The position numbers and the translations under genes are program-made. Below, piece by piece: positions 10,634 to 21,777 of a stretch of 64,000 nt of DNA (position 1 is its first letter; every line of letters starts with the position of its first letter). The notes beneath the pieces were generated by a model, which was given only the letters and a program-made list of their open reading frames with translations, had not been told where the DNA came from and did not search any database. Source of the DNA: Gracilariopsis chorda (lineage: Eukaryota > Rhodophyta > Florideophyceae > Gracilariales > Gracilariaceae); the NCBI GenBank assembly GCA_003194525.1, contig NBIV01000093.1, positions 124,001 through 188,000 of the forward strand. The letters run 5' to 3'.

Positions 10634-11799
10634 TTCAATTCCTCGATTCCTCGTTTGATGAGAACGTTGTCTTCGTTGAATTCAACAACTTCGTGCGGCC
10701 CAGTCGCGATCGGGGCTAGCTTGTGACGGCGTCGTCTTCCTTTCTTTTCTTCGGGCACCTTCCCGTCAGTTCTCTCCAATCTCACGAAGACGTGTCCTCC
10801 AACCTGCAAATTCGGTATGGCCGGTCTGGTCGTCGCATCGCAGTTGCGTTTAAACCGTTCCTGGGCCTTTCCAATTTGCTTAGCGGCCTGCATAGCGCGT
10901 GCGCGCAGCTCATTCCTCCATTGTAGGTGAAACTGAGCCGGGGTCGGCATGTCTTCTTCGCCATCGTCCTGCGAGCTAACCTCGAGTGGTAGAGCCGGTG
11001 GTCGGCGTGACAGTACCACCTCAAACGGAGCAAACTTCGTCGTCGAATGCACCTGTGTATTGTACGCGTAACAGAGAGTATCCGTGTACAGATCCGAATC
11101 CTTCGAGTGGTCAGAAATGTAGTGCCGGAGAGGGGCTAGTAGAGTGCGATTTTATCGTTCTACCTGACCGTTACACTGCGGATGATATGTCGTGGTAAAC
11201 ACGTTTTTAACACCTAATATCCTGCATACATCCTGAAAGAAGCGAGCAACAAGTTGCTTTCCGTTATCTGAGAGCAGATTATCCGGGGGTCCGTAGTAGT
11301 AAACCCAATGGTGGATAAAAGCTCGTGCGATCACGGGAGTGGTAATCCGTTTAAGCGGAACAGTTTTCACCAGCTTCGAGAAGCGATCGGTAAATACCAA
11401 GAGGTATCTGTTTCCTCACTTAGAGCGAATTAACTCCCCAAGTATATCTATGCTCACATACTCCAAAGGCGCCTTCGCCAGAAATAGCTTCAGCGGCTTC
11501 TTCTTTTTCCACAGTTTCATTCTGTTCCTAGCGCACGTTGCGCACAACTTAGCCGTCTCGTGGCAGTCCATCGCCAATCTTGGCCAATAGAAGTCTCTTC
11601 TTAGGCTTAGATAAAGCTTCGTAGCCCCTGGGTGACCAGATAGCCGAGAATAATGGGCCAGATGCAGTACCCTGCAGTTGAGAGAGTGTGGTATTACAAT
11701 CTGCACATAGGCTTCGACAGTTCGAACTAATATTCCGCGATCGTCGAGACGAAAAGGTAGCACCTCCCCCCGTGAAGACGTGAGCGGATTGCGGCACAA
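10603..11799 (-). pseudogene. Ty3/gypsy integrase, two in-frame stops
   Basis: The HHCC zinc-binding module is present (H-x6-H in HYSRLSGH, then CATC). The DDE core is recognisable: first D in YVSIDILGEL, second D in LLSDNGKQ, and the E in the NGQVER box. After the core comes the usual TKFAPFEVVLSRRP stretch and a C-terminal GPHEVVEF segment. One frame runs from 11799 to 10603, broken only by TGA at 11416-11418 (in an RSK-GNRY context) and TAA at 11152-11154, where relatives have an aromatic residue before NRT. Integrase inserts the cDNA into chromatin and here is followed by a chromodomain. Confidence 0.9.
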
Positions 11800-11960
11800 A
11801 AAGCGTCAGTGAACTGTTCACGGAGTAGCTCCTCGAGCGTAATTCGTTCGAGCTGCCGATCACCATCAGTATCCGTTGTCTGTGCTATCAGTACATCCAT
11901 GACGTAATCGTCTTCGTCCCAAGTTTCCACTTCTATCTCTGGAGATACCAGCTCTTCCAT
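11727..11960 (-). pseudogene. RNase H to integrase linker
   Basis: An acidic segment (EELVSPEIEVETWDEDDY) in a third register connects the RNase H end to the integrase zinc-binding module. Frameshifts flank it on both sides. Confidence 0.5.
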
Positions 11961-13515
11961 TTAAGACAAGGGATGTCATCGTCAATTTCCAATTTGGTTT
12001 CGCCCAGAGTTTCGAGCCGCGAAAGTGCGTCAGCATGGACATTACAGGTCCCTTTCTTGTATTTGACTGCGAAGTCAACTTCAGAAAGACGTAGCGCATT
12101 AAGCGTCCTGAAGGGTCAGTAATTGACATAAGCCATCTTAAGCAAGAATGATCCGTGTTGAAGGTGAAGTGTACCCCCTGTAGGTAAGGCCTAAGGGTCG
12201 TAAGAGCCCATACTACAGCTAAACATTCCTTTTCGGAAACGGAGTAGTTCTTCTCTGCCTGATGCAGTGAACGAGACCAATATCCAATAGGATAACGCTT
12301 ACCGTCTTCGTGCGTTTGAAAAAGGGCACACCGTACTTGGTAATCACTAGAATCCGTATCGACGGAAAATGGTAGATCCGGTTTCGGAAGGCGTAGCACT
12401 GGGGCTGAGGTCAGCATCTGCTTCAGTGTTTCGAAAGCGTCCGTTTCGGCTTCCCCGAATTCCTTCAACTGTGAGGGTTCACATTTCTTCAATAAAGCGT
12501 TCAAAGGCACAGCGACATGCGGGTAGCGTGGAACAAATCTCCTTTACACATTACAGAGCCCTAAGAAGGCACGTAGTTGCGTCTGTGTCCGCGGCGGTTT
12601 TGCTTCATGTATTGCAGCGGTCTGCGTCTCCTCGATCTCCAAAGTTCCCGGTTTGATCCGGTGTCCAAGGTACTTTACCTGCTTCGTGAACCATTCACAC
12701 CTCTTAATCTTCAGTGAGATTCCTGCATCATCCAATTGCTTGAGAATTGCCTCAACATCAGAGAAATGGTCTTCCATGTTTCGACTATAGACAATGATGT
12801 CATCCAAATAGACTAAACAAGTCTTCCACTTATACTGTGAGAGTATGATATCGATTGCGCGCTGAAACGTCGCCGGAGCATTGGTTAAACCAAAAGGCAT
12901 TCGCTTAAAGCGATATAATCCTGCGTGACAAACCAAATCAGTCTTGTCGCGGTCTTTCTGTCCAACGAACACTTGCCAATAACCCCAATTTGCGTCAAGC
13001 GTAGTAAAAACTTTGGCTTCTCCAAGGCTGTCGATGCATTCATCCATGCGCCGCAATGGATAAGTATCCTTCGCTGTTACTGCGTTCAGTTTTCTGTAGT
13101 CAACGCAAAAGCGTAACGATCCATCTGCTTTCAGACCTAACACCACGGGTGAGACCCATGCTCATTGAGCTGGCTCAATAATTCCTTTCTCCAGCATGGA
13201 GTCAACATGTTCCTGTTCGATTTGTCGAGCTCGCGGCCCTGCCCGATACGGTAGCTGGGCGATGGGTCTAGTGCCCGGCAACACGTCGATGTGATGCTCT
13301 GTAGCAGCGATCTGGCCAAGGTGGCCATTCCACGTATGTGAAAACTTCAGCAGTAGCCTGCGTAATCTCTCGCGATACTCCTCAGGAACGTGTTCCATCT
13401 TCACGCCCTCTAGTGCTTCTTCAGTTTCCTCCTCGGAAACCTTCTCCTCCTTCACGTTGTTTGTCACTGTTTTTGCCAGTTCCGGCTGCGAATCACTCTC
13501 AGGTGAAATTCCCAA
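11866..13515 (-). pseudogene. Ty3/gypsy reverse transcriptase and RNase H
   Basis: Consecutive frames in one register give the full RT: palm start CVDYRKLN, motif A FTTLDANWGYWQ, the RMPFGLTNAP box, and the catalytic YLDDIIVYS. RNase H follows (SVDTDSSDYQ, with the FNTDHSCLRWL strand). The register is broken only by TGA at 13159-13161 in the conserved PAQ-AWVSPV segment and TAA at 12544-12546 in the LCNV-RRF segment. A frameshift follows at the end of RNase H near 12000. The catalytic aspartates are intact, so the damage may be fairly recent. Confidence 0.93.
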
Positions 13516-13713
13516 GACGTCTGCCGTCGTAACATGAGTAGGTATGACTACTGAAGGGTGTCACAGAGCAGTCCCAAGAACCTGATTCTTGTGCAGTCTG
13601 CACTCATTGACTCCTGTGTTGCTCACCAGGATTTTGAATGGCCTGTTGGGCTCCACTTGGGCAATGCCGTTAGCGACCAATATTCTATGGGTATGATAAA
13701 GTGCCGAGTTCGG

Positions 13714-14422
13714 CTAAATGACAACAAGTCCATGCTTCGCAGTCGTAACTGGTATCCAAGCCTGATGTTGGGGAGGCACCACAGTCATCTGAGACACACT
13801 AATACGTGGTGAAGTGCTGCCCTTCGGGGCTTCGTATTCCTGCGAAGGCGGTAATGGAGCAGCTGCGTTTGAACGCTTCAATGGCCTCCGTACTATCGGT
13901 ACAGTGGACCCGTCGTCCAACTCAACTTCCCGATTTTTTTCGGACGAATTGCTTCGACAAACCTGTCACAATAATCACAACCCAGCACAACTGGTGCAGC
14001 TAACGTGGTACACACGATAAACGGCAACATGACAACATAATTTCCAAGTTGAACGACAAGTTTATCGTTCCAAGAGACTTGATGGGTCTCTTGTTTGCAT
14101 CCCGGATATCCGGTAAGCATGCCTCCTGGATTCGAGCTCGCTTGTCAGACTGTAGTTCAGACAATCTGATGAGGTTTGGCCCAGCGCCAGTGTCGAGAAT
14201 TGCGAGCCTGCGTGACAGGAGAGACTTTGACGAGCCGATGTCGGCATAGACCTTATAATTCATGCGGGCCATAATCATGACGTAGTCCGTCCATCTTCCT
14301 GGGCACACATATCGTCTCCAAGGGCGTTTCAAAGCGCAGTCGAGCTGCACTCGTTTTCCAACATTCGAAGATCTCTCTGATCTCAGAAGGACCTTCGGTT
14401 TAAAATCCCGGGAGCGGGGCAA
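13714..14422 (-). pseudogene. Ty3/gypsy aspartic protease and spacer
   Basis: The protease active site ILDTGAGPNLI is intact in the frame 14000-14422. After a frameshift the flap and C-terminal strand (VVLGCDYCDRF) continue in 13893-14120, then a Pro-rich spacer in 13714-13920 leads to RT. The enzyme would process Gag-Pol. At least two frameshifts break this copy. Confidence 0.82.
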
Positions 14423-14484
14423 TGTCGCAACCCCGGCCGGTAAGATGGGATCGATCTTTACCGACCCCCTGAGGACTCTTTCCT

Positions 14485-16549
14485 CTAGGTTCCCGATTGA
14501 GCGGGCCTAGGAACCACCACCGGTGCGTTCCCCATCTTCGCGTCAGCGCGTCCTTGCTCTACCTTCTGGATTTCCCCTTGGCGTCTGGCGTCTGCTGTAA
14601 CCCAAGCTTTGGCCTGCCAATACGAATTAGACGGTACACGGGCACGTTCAGCTTCCGAAAGGGCTTCATAATTCAGGATGACCTGACCAAGGTTTCTGAC
14701 AGACAGCGTGCACTCTGCCGACAGATGATGTCTAGCATAGCAGCTATAACAAATCAGGTCTTCCCTGTTCTGTCGACCCTGGTAGTTGCCTACCAAGCGA
14801 TTGTTTACCCAACCAGGTCTCTTCTCAGTTATCCCTCCTGGGGGCGGAACGACCGCATTTCTTTGGTACGGATACCTGCGTGGTTCCATAGCAATCAGTT
14901 CATAATCCTGAAGAGACTCAGTTGAAGGCAACTCCCTGGTCGGTATCGACCCAACTGGTTCATCCAGATACTGCACAGCATCATGCTCTGCATGGCTTTC
15001 CCGTGGCGTCTGCTTCGAAAGGCGCGAATCCTCTGGCGATTCCAGATATATGGCTTTGCCCCTCTTCGCAGCAACCTGCACACTGCATCTTTAGTGGTGT
15101 ACGTCCCAAGACGTTGAGTTGCGGAGCCCACTCCACTGCGGGCTCGGACCGCATCTCCTTCTGCCTGTGCGAATTGAATAAGCTCCAAGAAGCTAATTCG
15201 AGGATGCCGTTCCCGATGACGGGCAACAAGTGACTTGATAGTCTTATCTAGCCCATCAATGTAAAGCGTCATCTTGTCATCCATACTGTGAACATTTCCG
15301 CAACGAATTGCTGCACTATTCAGCCTCGAGCTGTACTCCACCTCTGTCTCTATATCCTTCTGGGTAACATCCCTGAGATCCAAGATTGCCCCACGAATGG
15401 CATTCGAAGTAGCGTAGCTACGCAACAAATACTGAACAGCCTCAGACCAACAGGTGACTCCACCATCATCTGCATTCAGCGAACCGCTGACAGCACGATA
15501 CTGTTCCAGTGCGAGCCTTCGCACAAAGTGTGTAAAGCCACGAACGCCTGCGCTTCGTTAACCTTGAGAGTGTCTGCCTCTATGACAAAACGACTCAAAA
15601 ACTCAAAGATGAGTATGGGATCCGTCCCATCAAAGGTGAGTTCATCCAAACCCACTTTCAATCGGCGAATGTGATCCCTCACTTTTCCCGTCTCGCGACC
15701 TGATCACTTTGTTCTACGAACGCGTAATCGATAGTACCGATAATCGGTAATCTTCCGATAAAGCGGATTCGTACACGAAAAGCGCTTCATTCCCCGGTGG
15801 GAAGGTCCTTTCTTGAGACATGAAACTGAGTTACCACTCTTCCTCCTTCTCGTGCGGCGAGATTTTTCCTCGTCACTCGAGCTACTGTCTTCATCTTACG
15901 AATCGTCTTCAGAACTCTCCGAAGAGGAGTCATCATCATCGGAATACTCCGAATTCTCATCAGAATCATCAGGCCTTGTGGACTTCCACTTCTTAGACCG
16001 CTTTGAAGACTGCTTCTTCCGTTCTTTCCTTTTCGAAAGGGCTTCGGTTGGACCGACCGCTTGTGTTTCGGAACGTTCTGCTTGCACAGGTGTGATCACC
16101 ACGTTCTCAAGTCGTTCCAGGCGAGGATTAACGTGTGAGAGGACCTCCTCAACAGTGACTGGTATTGCCGATGAGGTACCCAAAACGTTTCATTGCATTT
16201 CAATCAGGCGGTTGACGTCTTCTCGTATTGTCCGAACGACATCAGCCATCTGATAATGATCTCTTCTGTTCTTCATAGCAATCTGCTCTCGCTTCAACGT
16301 CTCCAATGACGATTCTAACAAGTTCACTTTACTTTGCATTTCCTCCAGACGGAACTTCTGCGACGCAGATTCTGCACGGAGCCACTGTATTTCAGCACGT
16401 ATAACGTCCGTTGACAACGAACCCTCACGGGAAGCGGGTGTTGGTACCTCGGAAGGTGTTCCAGCCCCTCCTGTCGACCTCGACTTCACTGCTTGCTGAT
16501 AAGCGGTTGCCCGCGTCTGTAGACGTGGCTAAACGACTACCGGCCGCAT
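14485..16549 (-). pseudogene. Gypsy Gag with CCHC zinc knuckle
   Basis: A likely ATG at 16547-16549 is followed six codons later by TAG (16529-16531). The same frame continues through TGA at 16190-16192, TAA at 15896-15898 and TGA at 15704-15706 to 15476, so it is open except for stops. The order is a Thr/Pro/Glu-rich start, a coiled coil (about 16200-16400), a Ser/Glu/Asp-rich and basic region, and the capsid-like TFDGTDPILIFEFL segment. A frameshift near 15510 moves to 14895-15524 (capsid), and another near 15080 moves to the nucleocapsid frame 14485-15081. That frame carries a C-x2-C-x4-H-x4-C knuckle (CYSCYARHHLSAEC). Confidence 0.85.
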
Positions 16550-16952
16550 CAGGCTTTCCTGAACTAGACCGGCTTCTTGTCTGCATAACGACCGAATACC
16601 CACTGGCGTTCCAGATCGTTCAGCGAAAACGCAATACAAAACGGACAGGTAGCGCAAAGAGAGTTGCAATCGACACAAACCAACAAGGTCGACAACGACA
16701 ACTCCTCTGCATTCAGAAAACAAAACAGAAAACAAACTTTCCAAACTTCAGATCTCTGATATAATGAGTGAACAGTATGGTTCGGACCTGTGAGCCTTCT
16801 TTCTCAACAGAGTCCGTAACGACGGTTCCAACTGCGTTCCAAATATCAATGGCGGGAGTAAAGTCCGACTCCGGAAAAGACGATGTGAAAAAAACACAAG
16901 ACTTCTCAAAAGCGGGTACCAAAACCACACCAAAGCGGCAAACTGATCTTCT

Positions 16953-16966
16953 AGGTCGCGAGACCA
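16953..16966 (-). other. Primer-binding site of the gypsy element
   Basis: Five bases inside the 5' LTR the minus strand reads TGGTCTCGCGACC. It begins TGG as tRNA-primed sites do and would pair with a tRNA 3' end GGTCGCGAGACCA. It is not the initiator-Met type. I cannot name the tRNA. Confidence 0.65.
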
Positions 16967-16971
16967 GTTTA

Positions 16972-17714
16972 TGTGGTATTCCACTAATGCCTGTAAGGGC
17001 CTCGGTAGTGGGGTGGAAAGCCAGAAACGAACCACGAATGTGGGTGTTGCCTTGCAGGCAACGGGGCTAGAAGATCAGTTCCAAGGTGGGAGCACCAGCA
17101 GTACGAATGTCACGTGTGTGAACAGCGTATCCGAGAGCGGAGACTCAGCGTACCCAGAAGATAATAGTATCAGACGGTCCTGTGGCAAACACAACAATAT
17201 CAATAAAAATAAGAGCAAAACAAGAACACTCAGCTGTAAAACACGTGAGGATATCCTTGGAACAAAGAGCTATAGCTCAGAAACGATTAAGTACTGATAC
17301 TATAGGTGCCCCTGTGTCGTAAACGACTTAGGATTCCTGACGGTCTGACCAAAGGGTCAAGAGCTGAGGGTGTTGGTTGTTGGTTGGCCTTCGCCTCCCT
17401 CACCTGGGCAGGTCGCCCTTTACTAGGCTTCGAAGCCATTCAATAGTCTGACAGTAGTGTCTAAATATGTGGCTCTCCACTAACTATAATAATAAAATAT
17501 AAGAAAATAATTAATTAATTAGTGACGGCCCACTAAAGTACCATGCACAGCAGTGCAGTGCCAGATTACCATCCATGGTTCACATTCCTCCATAAAGGGG
17601 TTACATTCATAGTCCTTGCTGGAAAGCCATGTACTGTAGCACCATACTATGAATGCCGTCCTCGACTCAGCTCACGATCCAGCATACCGATACCAATGCA
17701 TTCCAAATGCTGCA
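16972..17714 (-). repeat. 5' LTR of the gypsy element
   Basis: Direct copy of 6598-7333, next to the primer-binding site, so it is the 5' LTR and should carry the gag-pol promoter on the minus strand. An AT-rich block (about 17475-17520) may hold the core promoter. It ends in TGCA directly before the target duplication CAGTG. Confidence 0.93.
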
Positions 17715-17719
17715 CAGTG

Positions 17720-18251
17720 TCAAAGTCTAGATCAAAATGCGCAAGACCTGACAACAGTCGCATTGCTTCTTCGGGATTGTAATGTTTGGCTGCTGCGCCT
17801 ACGCCGCGTGACAAACACTTCGCGCTGGAAGTGGAGAAGGTGGAACCTGATAAAGTTATGTTTGAAGCGGGTAAAGCCCATGCTCCCAGCACCAAGGCTA
17901 TATGGGAGGCTATTGTAAAAGTTAAGGACATTCTAAAAAAATCCTGTGAATAAGAGAAGAAGGTGTTGCATGGAAGTTAAAAACGTTTAATGCGCAATGT
18001 GGATGGTTAAATGGTCTCAAAAACGATCAGCCTCTGCGTTAGGCGCGATTGCCTTGCTCCTGAAAAGCTCTACGAGACGTGATATCGAGTTGCAACCGGA
18101 GTTCAGTTCTGGCCCTTCTTCACCATTTTAAGCGGGGAATGGCTGAACTTGGGAAAGAAAATGGGATCGGCATTCGACAGGTCTCATGAGAGCACTGAGA
18201 CAAGAGTTATACTACAATTCGAACGAGCACTCAAGTGGAACGATAAGAAAA
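17720..18251. other. Flank of the gypsy insertion
   Basis: On the plus strand about 17818-17952 holds an open, Lys/Glu/Val-rich frame (around FALEVEKVEPDKVMFEAGKA) that reads like the end of a protein-coding gene. I do not recognise it. The rest has no supported feature. Confidence 0.3.
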
Positions 18252-19660
18252 TCATCGAGTAAATCGTAGAGAGCATCTTTTCGATCGTTCGAAAGAAGCA
18301 GATCCGTAGGGTTTCCGGGAGGGATCCGATGTATCGATCTGTACACCTGCTCCACGTAGCTGTGTCAATTGCTCTTTAAGATAACGGAAAGTCTTTCGAC
18401 TTAGAGTGGCTTTCGGAGGAACCTGATGCACCCACAGAGTCAGAGTACATGCTGTGGTCACACCAACAAGAGTCTTACCGGCACCACATGGAACCAAGAT
18501 CACTCCTGATCTTGCGCATCCATTTCCACATATCGTTTCCAAACTCTTTTCTCGATACGGACGAATCTTAGCAATTGGTTTCAAATCTAGATCAATGTTT
18601 GGGTTTGCCGTGTCGTTGCAGGAATCTTACTCTTTCATAAGAACATAGTCTAAAGCAATGGCTTGTCTCTTCACATGTTCCACTTCCTCACTATGGACTT
18701 CAAATTCAAAGCTTTTCTTCTTGTTTCCTTTGGCAAAAGCAACCTCCTCTTCGTCTTCCTGGTCTTCCAAGTCTTTCGCAAGTGCTTGCAACGTCTTTGC
18801 ATAACTAACAGCTTCGTCTCCACCCGCAAAGACTAGGCCATTCTGTTATGCCTCCACTTCTTTCGCTTCTTCTGTTTCACTTTCAGGGATTCGAGCCAAA
18901 GCGATCTTGCGATCTAAAAGCATGATGCGCATAACTTGCTCTTCCAAAGTTTGGACGAAGTACTGGCCTTTCTTGAGCACCACTTTTGCTTCGCCGTATG
19001 TTTTCGTGCAATCTCGAATGAGCTAGGGAATATTCTTCGGCAAAGAGGTTTTGCAAAGATCTCGTGGAGCCCTGTTTATGCGCTCACTATCCAGACCCAC
19101 GGAAACTGCGGCATAGAGGGCTTACTGTATAAAGCGATACTCTTGGAGCTGCTCTGGGCGGGAGAAGGGCTCGGCTGTGGCCACCAAGAATTCACAAGCG
19201 TGTTTCTAGATAGGAGAAAGTGTTTCGAGAAAGATTTGCTTGTCTCCGTACACATAAACAGGTCTCGAGAAATGGTCGGGACGCAATTGCAAGTTACTGA
19301 AGTCCTTAATCTGTGATTCATCTTCATCTTCTTCTTCAACGTTGAAAGTGGCGTTGCAGGCGACACTGGGAAACAATGGAAATTCACGTTGTTTATCGGG
19401 ATATGCTTCGTTAGGCTGCTGTTTGCATTTGTTAGGGTTGTAGCCAGAGTCAGAATCGGAATGCTCGTGATCCCCCCCTTACGTTTCTTCTTCTTGCATT
19501 TCTTTTCTTTCTTGCACTTTTTGCGGTCTCGTCTAAGTCGACGTGCGTCATCGCGACTAAGATTTCATTTCGAATGGCTTGATGGCTTTTCAACTTCTAT
19601 GACATCGGGACTGTGTACATCTATCACAGACTCCCCTTGCAATCTCTTCCGAGAGTCCAT
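18252..19660 (-). pseudogene. XPB: Pseudogene of the TFIIH DNA helicase XPB (ERCC3/Ssl2)
   Basis: Conceptual minus-strand reading from an ATG at 19660 follows XPB closely. It has a basic Lys-rich N-terminus, the DFSNLQLRPDHFSRPVYV segment, FLVATAEPFSRPEQLQEY, LYAAVSVGL, the acidic insert, the [10 protein letters not shown] segment, RPYREKSLE and the Walker A box [15 protein letters not shown] is a superfamily 2 helicase/translocase used in transcription initiation and excision repair. Similarity stops after motif I (about 18450), so the rest of helicase lobe 1 and all of lobe 2 are missing. At least six in-frame stops interrupt it, several where XPB normally has Tyr, and one frameshift lies near 19475. 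It is intron-free in this stretch. A functional copy must exist elsewhere because the gene is essential in eukaryotes. Confidence 0.88.
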
Positions 19661-19899
19661 GGAAGAAACCAAGAGCAGGAAAACTTTTCAGAGATAAGAG
19701 ATTCTGGAGTGAAATACAGCGTGGGCGTATCCCAAACTTGAACAGTTAAGAACAATCCCGGGATTGTGAGCTAAGCAACTCTCTGTGACACACGTAGGTC
19801 TCTAGATCTAAAGAACAGATGAAGCGATTATGAGATTACATATTCAAGGGAACTGGACAACAGCTCTGACATGCGATGAGACTAGTTTTGGGACGAGCG

Positions 19900-20545
19900 T
19901 TGGGCTCCGTCACACTTCAGGAATTGCATATAAGAAGTAATGGAGGAGAATGGCGGATTAGTATGTAGATGAAAAACGACTGAAGCTCGAACGCGAAATC
20001 GGATTTTGTTTCACACTGTCCGTGATGATGGGGAGAGAAAACCCACGAAGCTCGTTGCCTACGTGTGCAGCAGAACTCCAGTGACACAGCAAGCAATCCA
20101 TCGTGGAGCTCAAAGAGCCGTCTCGCATGATGGAGCTGGACGCTTTTCGAAAGCTTTGTGGGCATTCAGGCATTGCATGTAGCTCTTGCGGATTGTGGTT
20201 TGGCGCCAACTTCGAAACAAGATTAACATGAAGCCAAGAGAAGTGCATGGCCATATCGATGTGCCATTATACTGTATCGCCCCCCAAATGCTTCGCCCTC
20301 CCCCGTGCTTGCCCCACGCAGGAGAGATGTCATTCTGGGATGCCTTACACATCTTTCAATCTCACCGAGTCTGTAGCAAACGTCCACAACACCACTGCCA
20401 CTCGCCAGTCTCAGATATGCAATGCATCTCTAGTAAAGCTCCATACAATGAGGGCCACGCCAATAAACTGTTCGGTCCGGAGGCAGCCTTCCTGTGTGCG
20501 AATTCATACGCCGTAAAAGCACAATGATTTTGTTCGGAGAACATT
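19900..20545 (-). pseudogene. Relic of a Tc1/mariner-type transposase
   Basis: Minus-strand frames contain RSIWGAIQYNGTS, matching the WGAI/G box of Tc1/mariner DDE transposases, and further along HHARRLF, matching the conserved stretch after the second Asp. Frames change between these motifs and stops are frequent. No terminal inverted repeats were found by eye. Confidence 0.45.
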
Positions 20546-20811
20546 TTTCCTAACAGTCACGCCAAGAAACAAACGTCTCATGAACGAGTCTCAAAGGAAG
20601 TCAACTGTGGACCAGCACGCACGCAACCGCTAGCTGCAAATGCCCTACAAGGTTCTGATGGTACCCTAGTCATGATTTTTCGCAAGTGCATTTTGCAAGC
20701 ATCCCTGCTGAGTTATTAACGAGACTGTGTTGTTCTTTGTCGTAAGAACCTCATTCTGTGCACTTGTTCAGCTACATTGTCGCGAAGCGTTAAAAATTGA
20801 CAAGACCAATT

Positions 20812-21747
20812 TCAGGACCTCAAGCCGTTACGTTCCATGTAAAATGCATCTTGAATATGGAAAGATGGGGACCCGTGTACATGGTTTTCTTCGTGGCTTG
20901 GGATGTATTCGAACAGAGTATCATCTGCGTTATCAATAATGGAATTAAGCAGCAGGCATGCCACTAAGATGACCAGAGCAACTTTTCTCAAGGTATTTCT
21001 TACAGCAGACCAAAAGACACCGAATATGCTGACAAGCATACCCAAAGCCTGGTACACTATGGTGGGACAAGAGGATTGGTACGCGTTAAAAGTTTCTTCC
21101 ATCTGCGTCAACCAATTTCCATTGTATGGTGAAAGAACTCTACCCTTGTTGCTGTACGCATCATCAACAACGACTGCGGCCCATTCCGGTAGAGTACAAC
21201 CTTTCATCAGTTGGTAAACTTTCGTTGCGGAAAAAGCTGTAACGTCATGAGTGCCTCCAGAAACAAAGCAAAACCGATAGTCTCCCTGTACTGCGGCCTG
21301 TACGCAGAACGCAAAAAGTCCCTTTCGATTGTAGAACTTGCATGGATCAGAAGCCTCACGAAGATGAGGCTTCTGAACTTCGATTGAAATGGCAATTCCA
21401 TCAAACGCTGCAATGACGCCGCAAAGAGAACTATTTCGCAGTGTGCAGAACATGTTAGCATTCACTTTGCATTCTCGTTCACATTGTGGGAAGTGTATTG
21501 GAGGTAGACAGTTCTTGAGAGCGAACAGTGTTTCCTCAAATAAAGAATAGAGAGTTGTAGTTTCTATGCCGTACGGCCACCTAATGTCCAAATAGCTTCC
21601 TCCGGCCAGAATTCGTAGAGTGACTAAAAGCATAGCTTCCATGCTTACTGCAGCAGCTACAAGACAATTTTTGCGTTGCATTCTTTGCAACTGCTGGCGC
21701 AAACTTGACGAACGTAGCCTGAACTGGAACTTTGAGACGCGGTACAT
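20812..21747 (-). CDS. PIF/Harbinger-type DDE transposase, probably inactive
   Basis: The 311-residue ORF resembles Harbinger nucleases: the FxRMYR-type start, LLVTLRILAGGSYLDI, GVIAAFDGIAISI with D116, FYNRKGLFAFCVQ, SGGTHDVTAF with D168, VVVDDAY with D195/D196, and LSPYNG. Where the family has the catalytic Glu in VE-x-AFG, this ORF reads TIVYQALGM, so the residue is Y232. The frame upstream of the ATG stays open for nine codons to a TGA, and the protein is shorter at the N-terminus than typical (350-450), so it is probably truncated. The frame is otherwise intact. The Myb-like partner gene of Harbinger elements and the terminal repeats were not found. Confidence 0.78.
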   Translation of the reverse strand: MYRVSKFQFRLRSSSLRQQLQRMQRKNCLVAAAVSMEAMLLVTLRILAGGSYLDIRWPYGIETTTLYSLFEETLFALKNCLPPIHFPQCERECKVNANMFCTLRNSSLCGVIAAFDGIAISIEVQKPHLREASDPCKFYNRKGLFAFCVQAAVQGDYRFCFVSGGTHDVTAFSATKVYQLMKGCTLPEWAAVVVDDAYSNKGRVLSPYNGNWLTQMEETFNAYQSSCPTIVYQALGMLVSIFGVFWSAVRNTLRKVALVILVACLLLNSIIDNADDTLFEYIPSHEENHVHGSPSFHIQDAFYMERNGLRS

Positions 21748-21777
21748 TCGCTTGAAAGCGAAGTCAGAAATGCTTCA

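Larger units (their letters stand above)
6598..17714 (-). mobile_element. Full-length Ty3/gypsy chromovirus-type retrotransposon, decayed, ambisense
   Basis: The 11.1 kb element is bounded by direct LTRs of about 0.74 kb that begin TG and end CA, and by the target duplication CAGTG (6593-6597 and 17715-17719). In minus orientation the order is 5' LTR, primer-binding site, gag with zinc knuckle, protease, reverse transcriptase, RNase H, integrase, chromodomain, polypurine tract, 3' LTR, which is the Ty3 order. The region between the chromodomain and the polypurine tract is occupied by a 1.7 kb gene on the opposite strand. Gag-pol carries several in-frame stops and frameshifts, so this copy is not autonomous, but all key catalytic residues of protease, RT and integrase that I checked are still present. 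The two LTRs look a few per cent different by eye. Confidence 0.95.
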
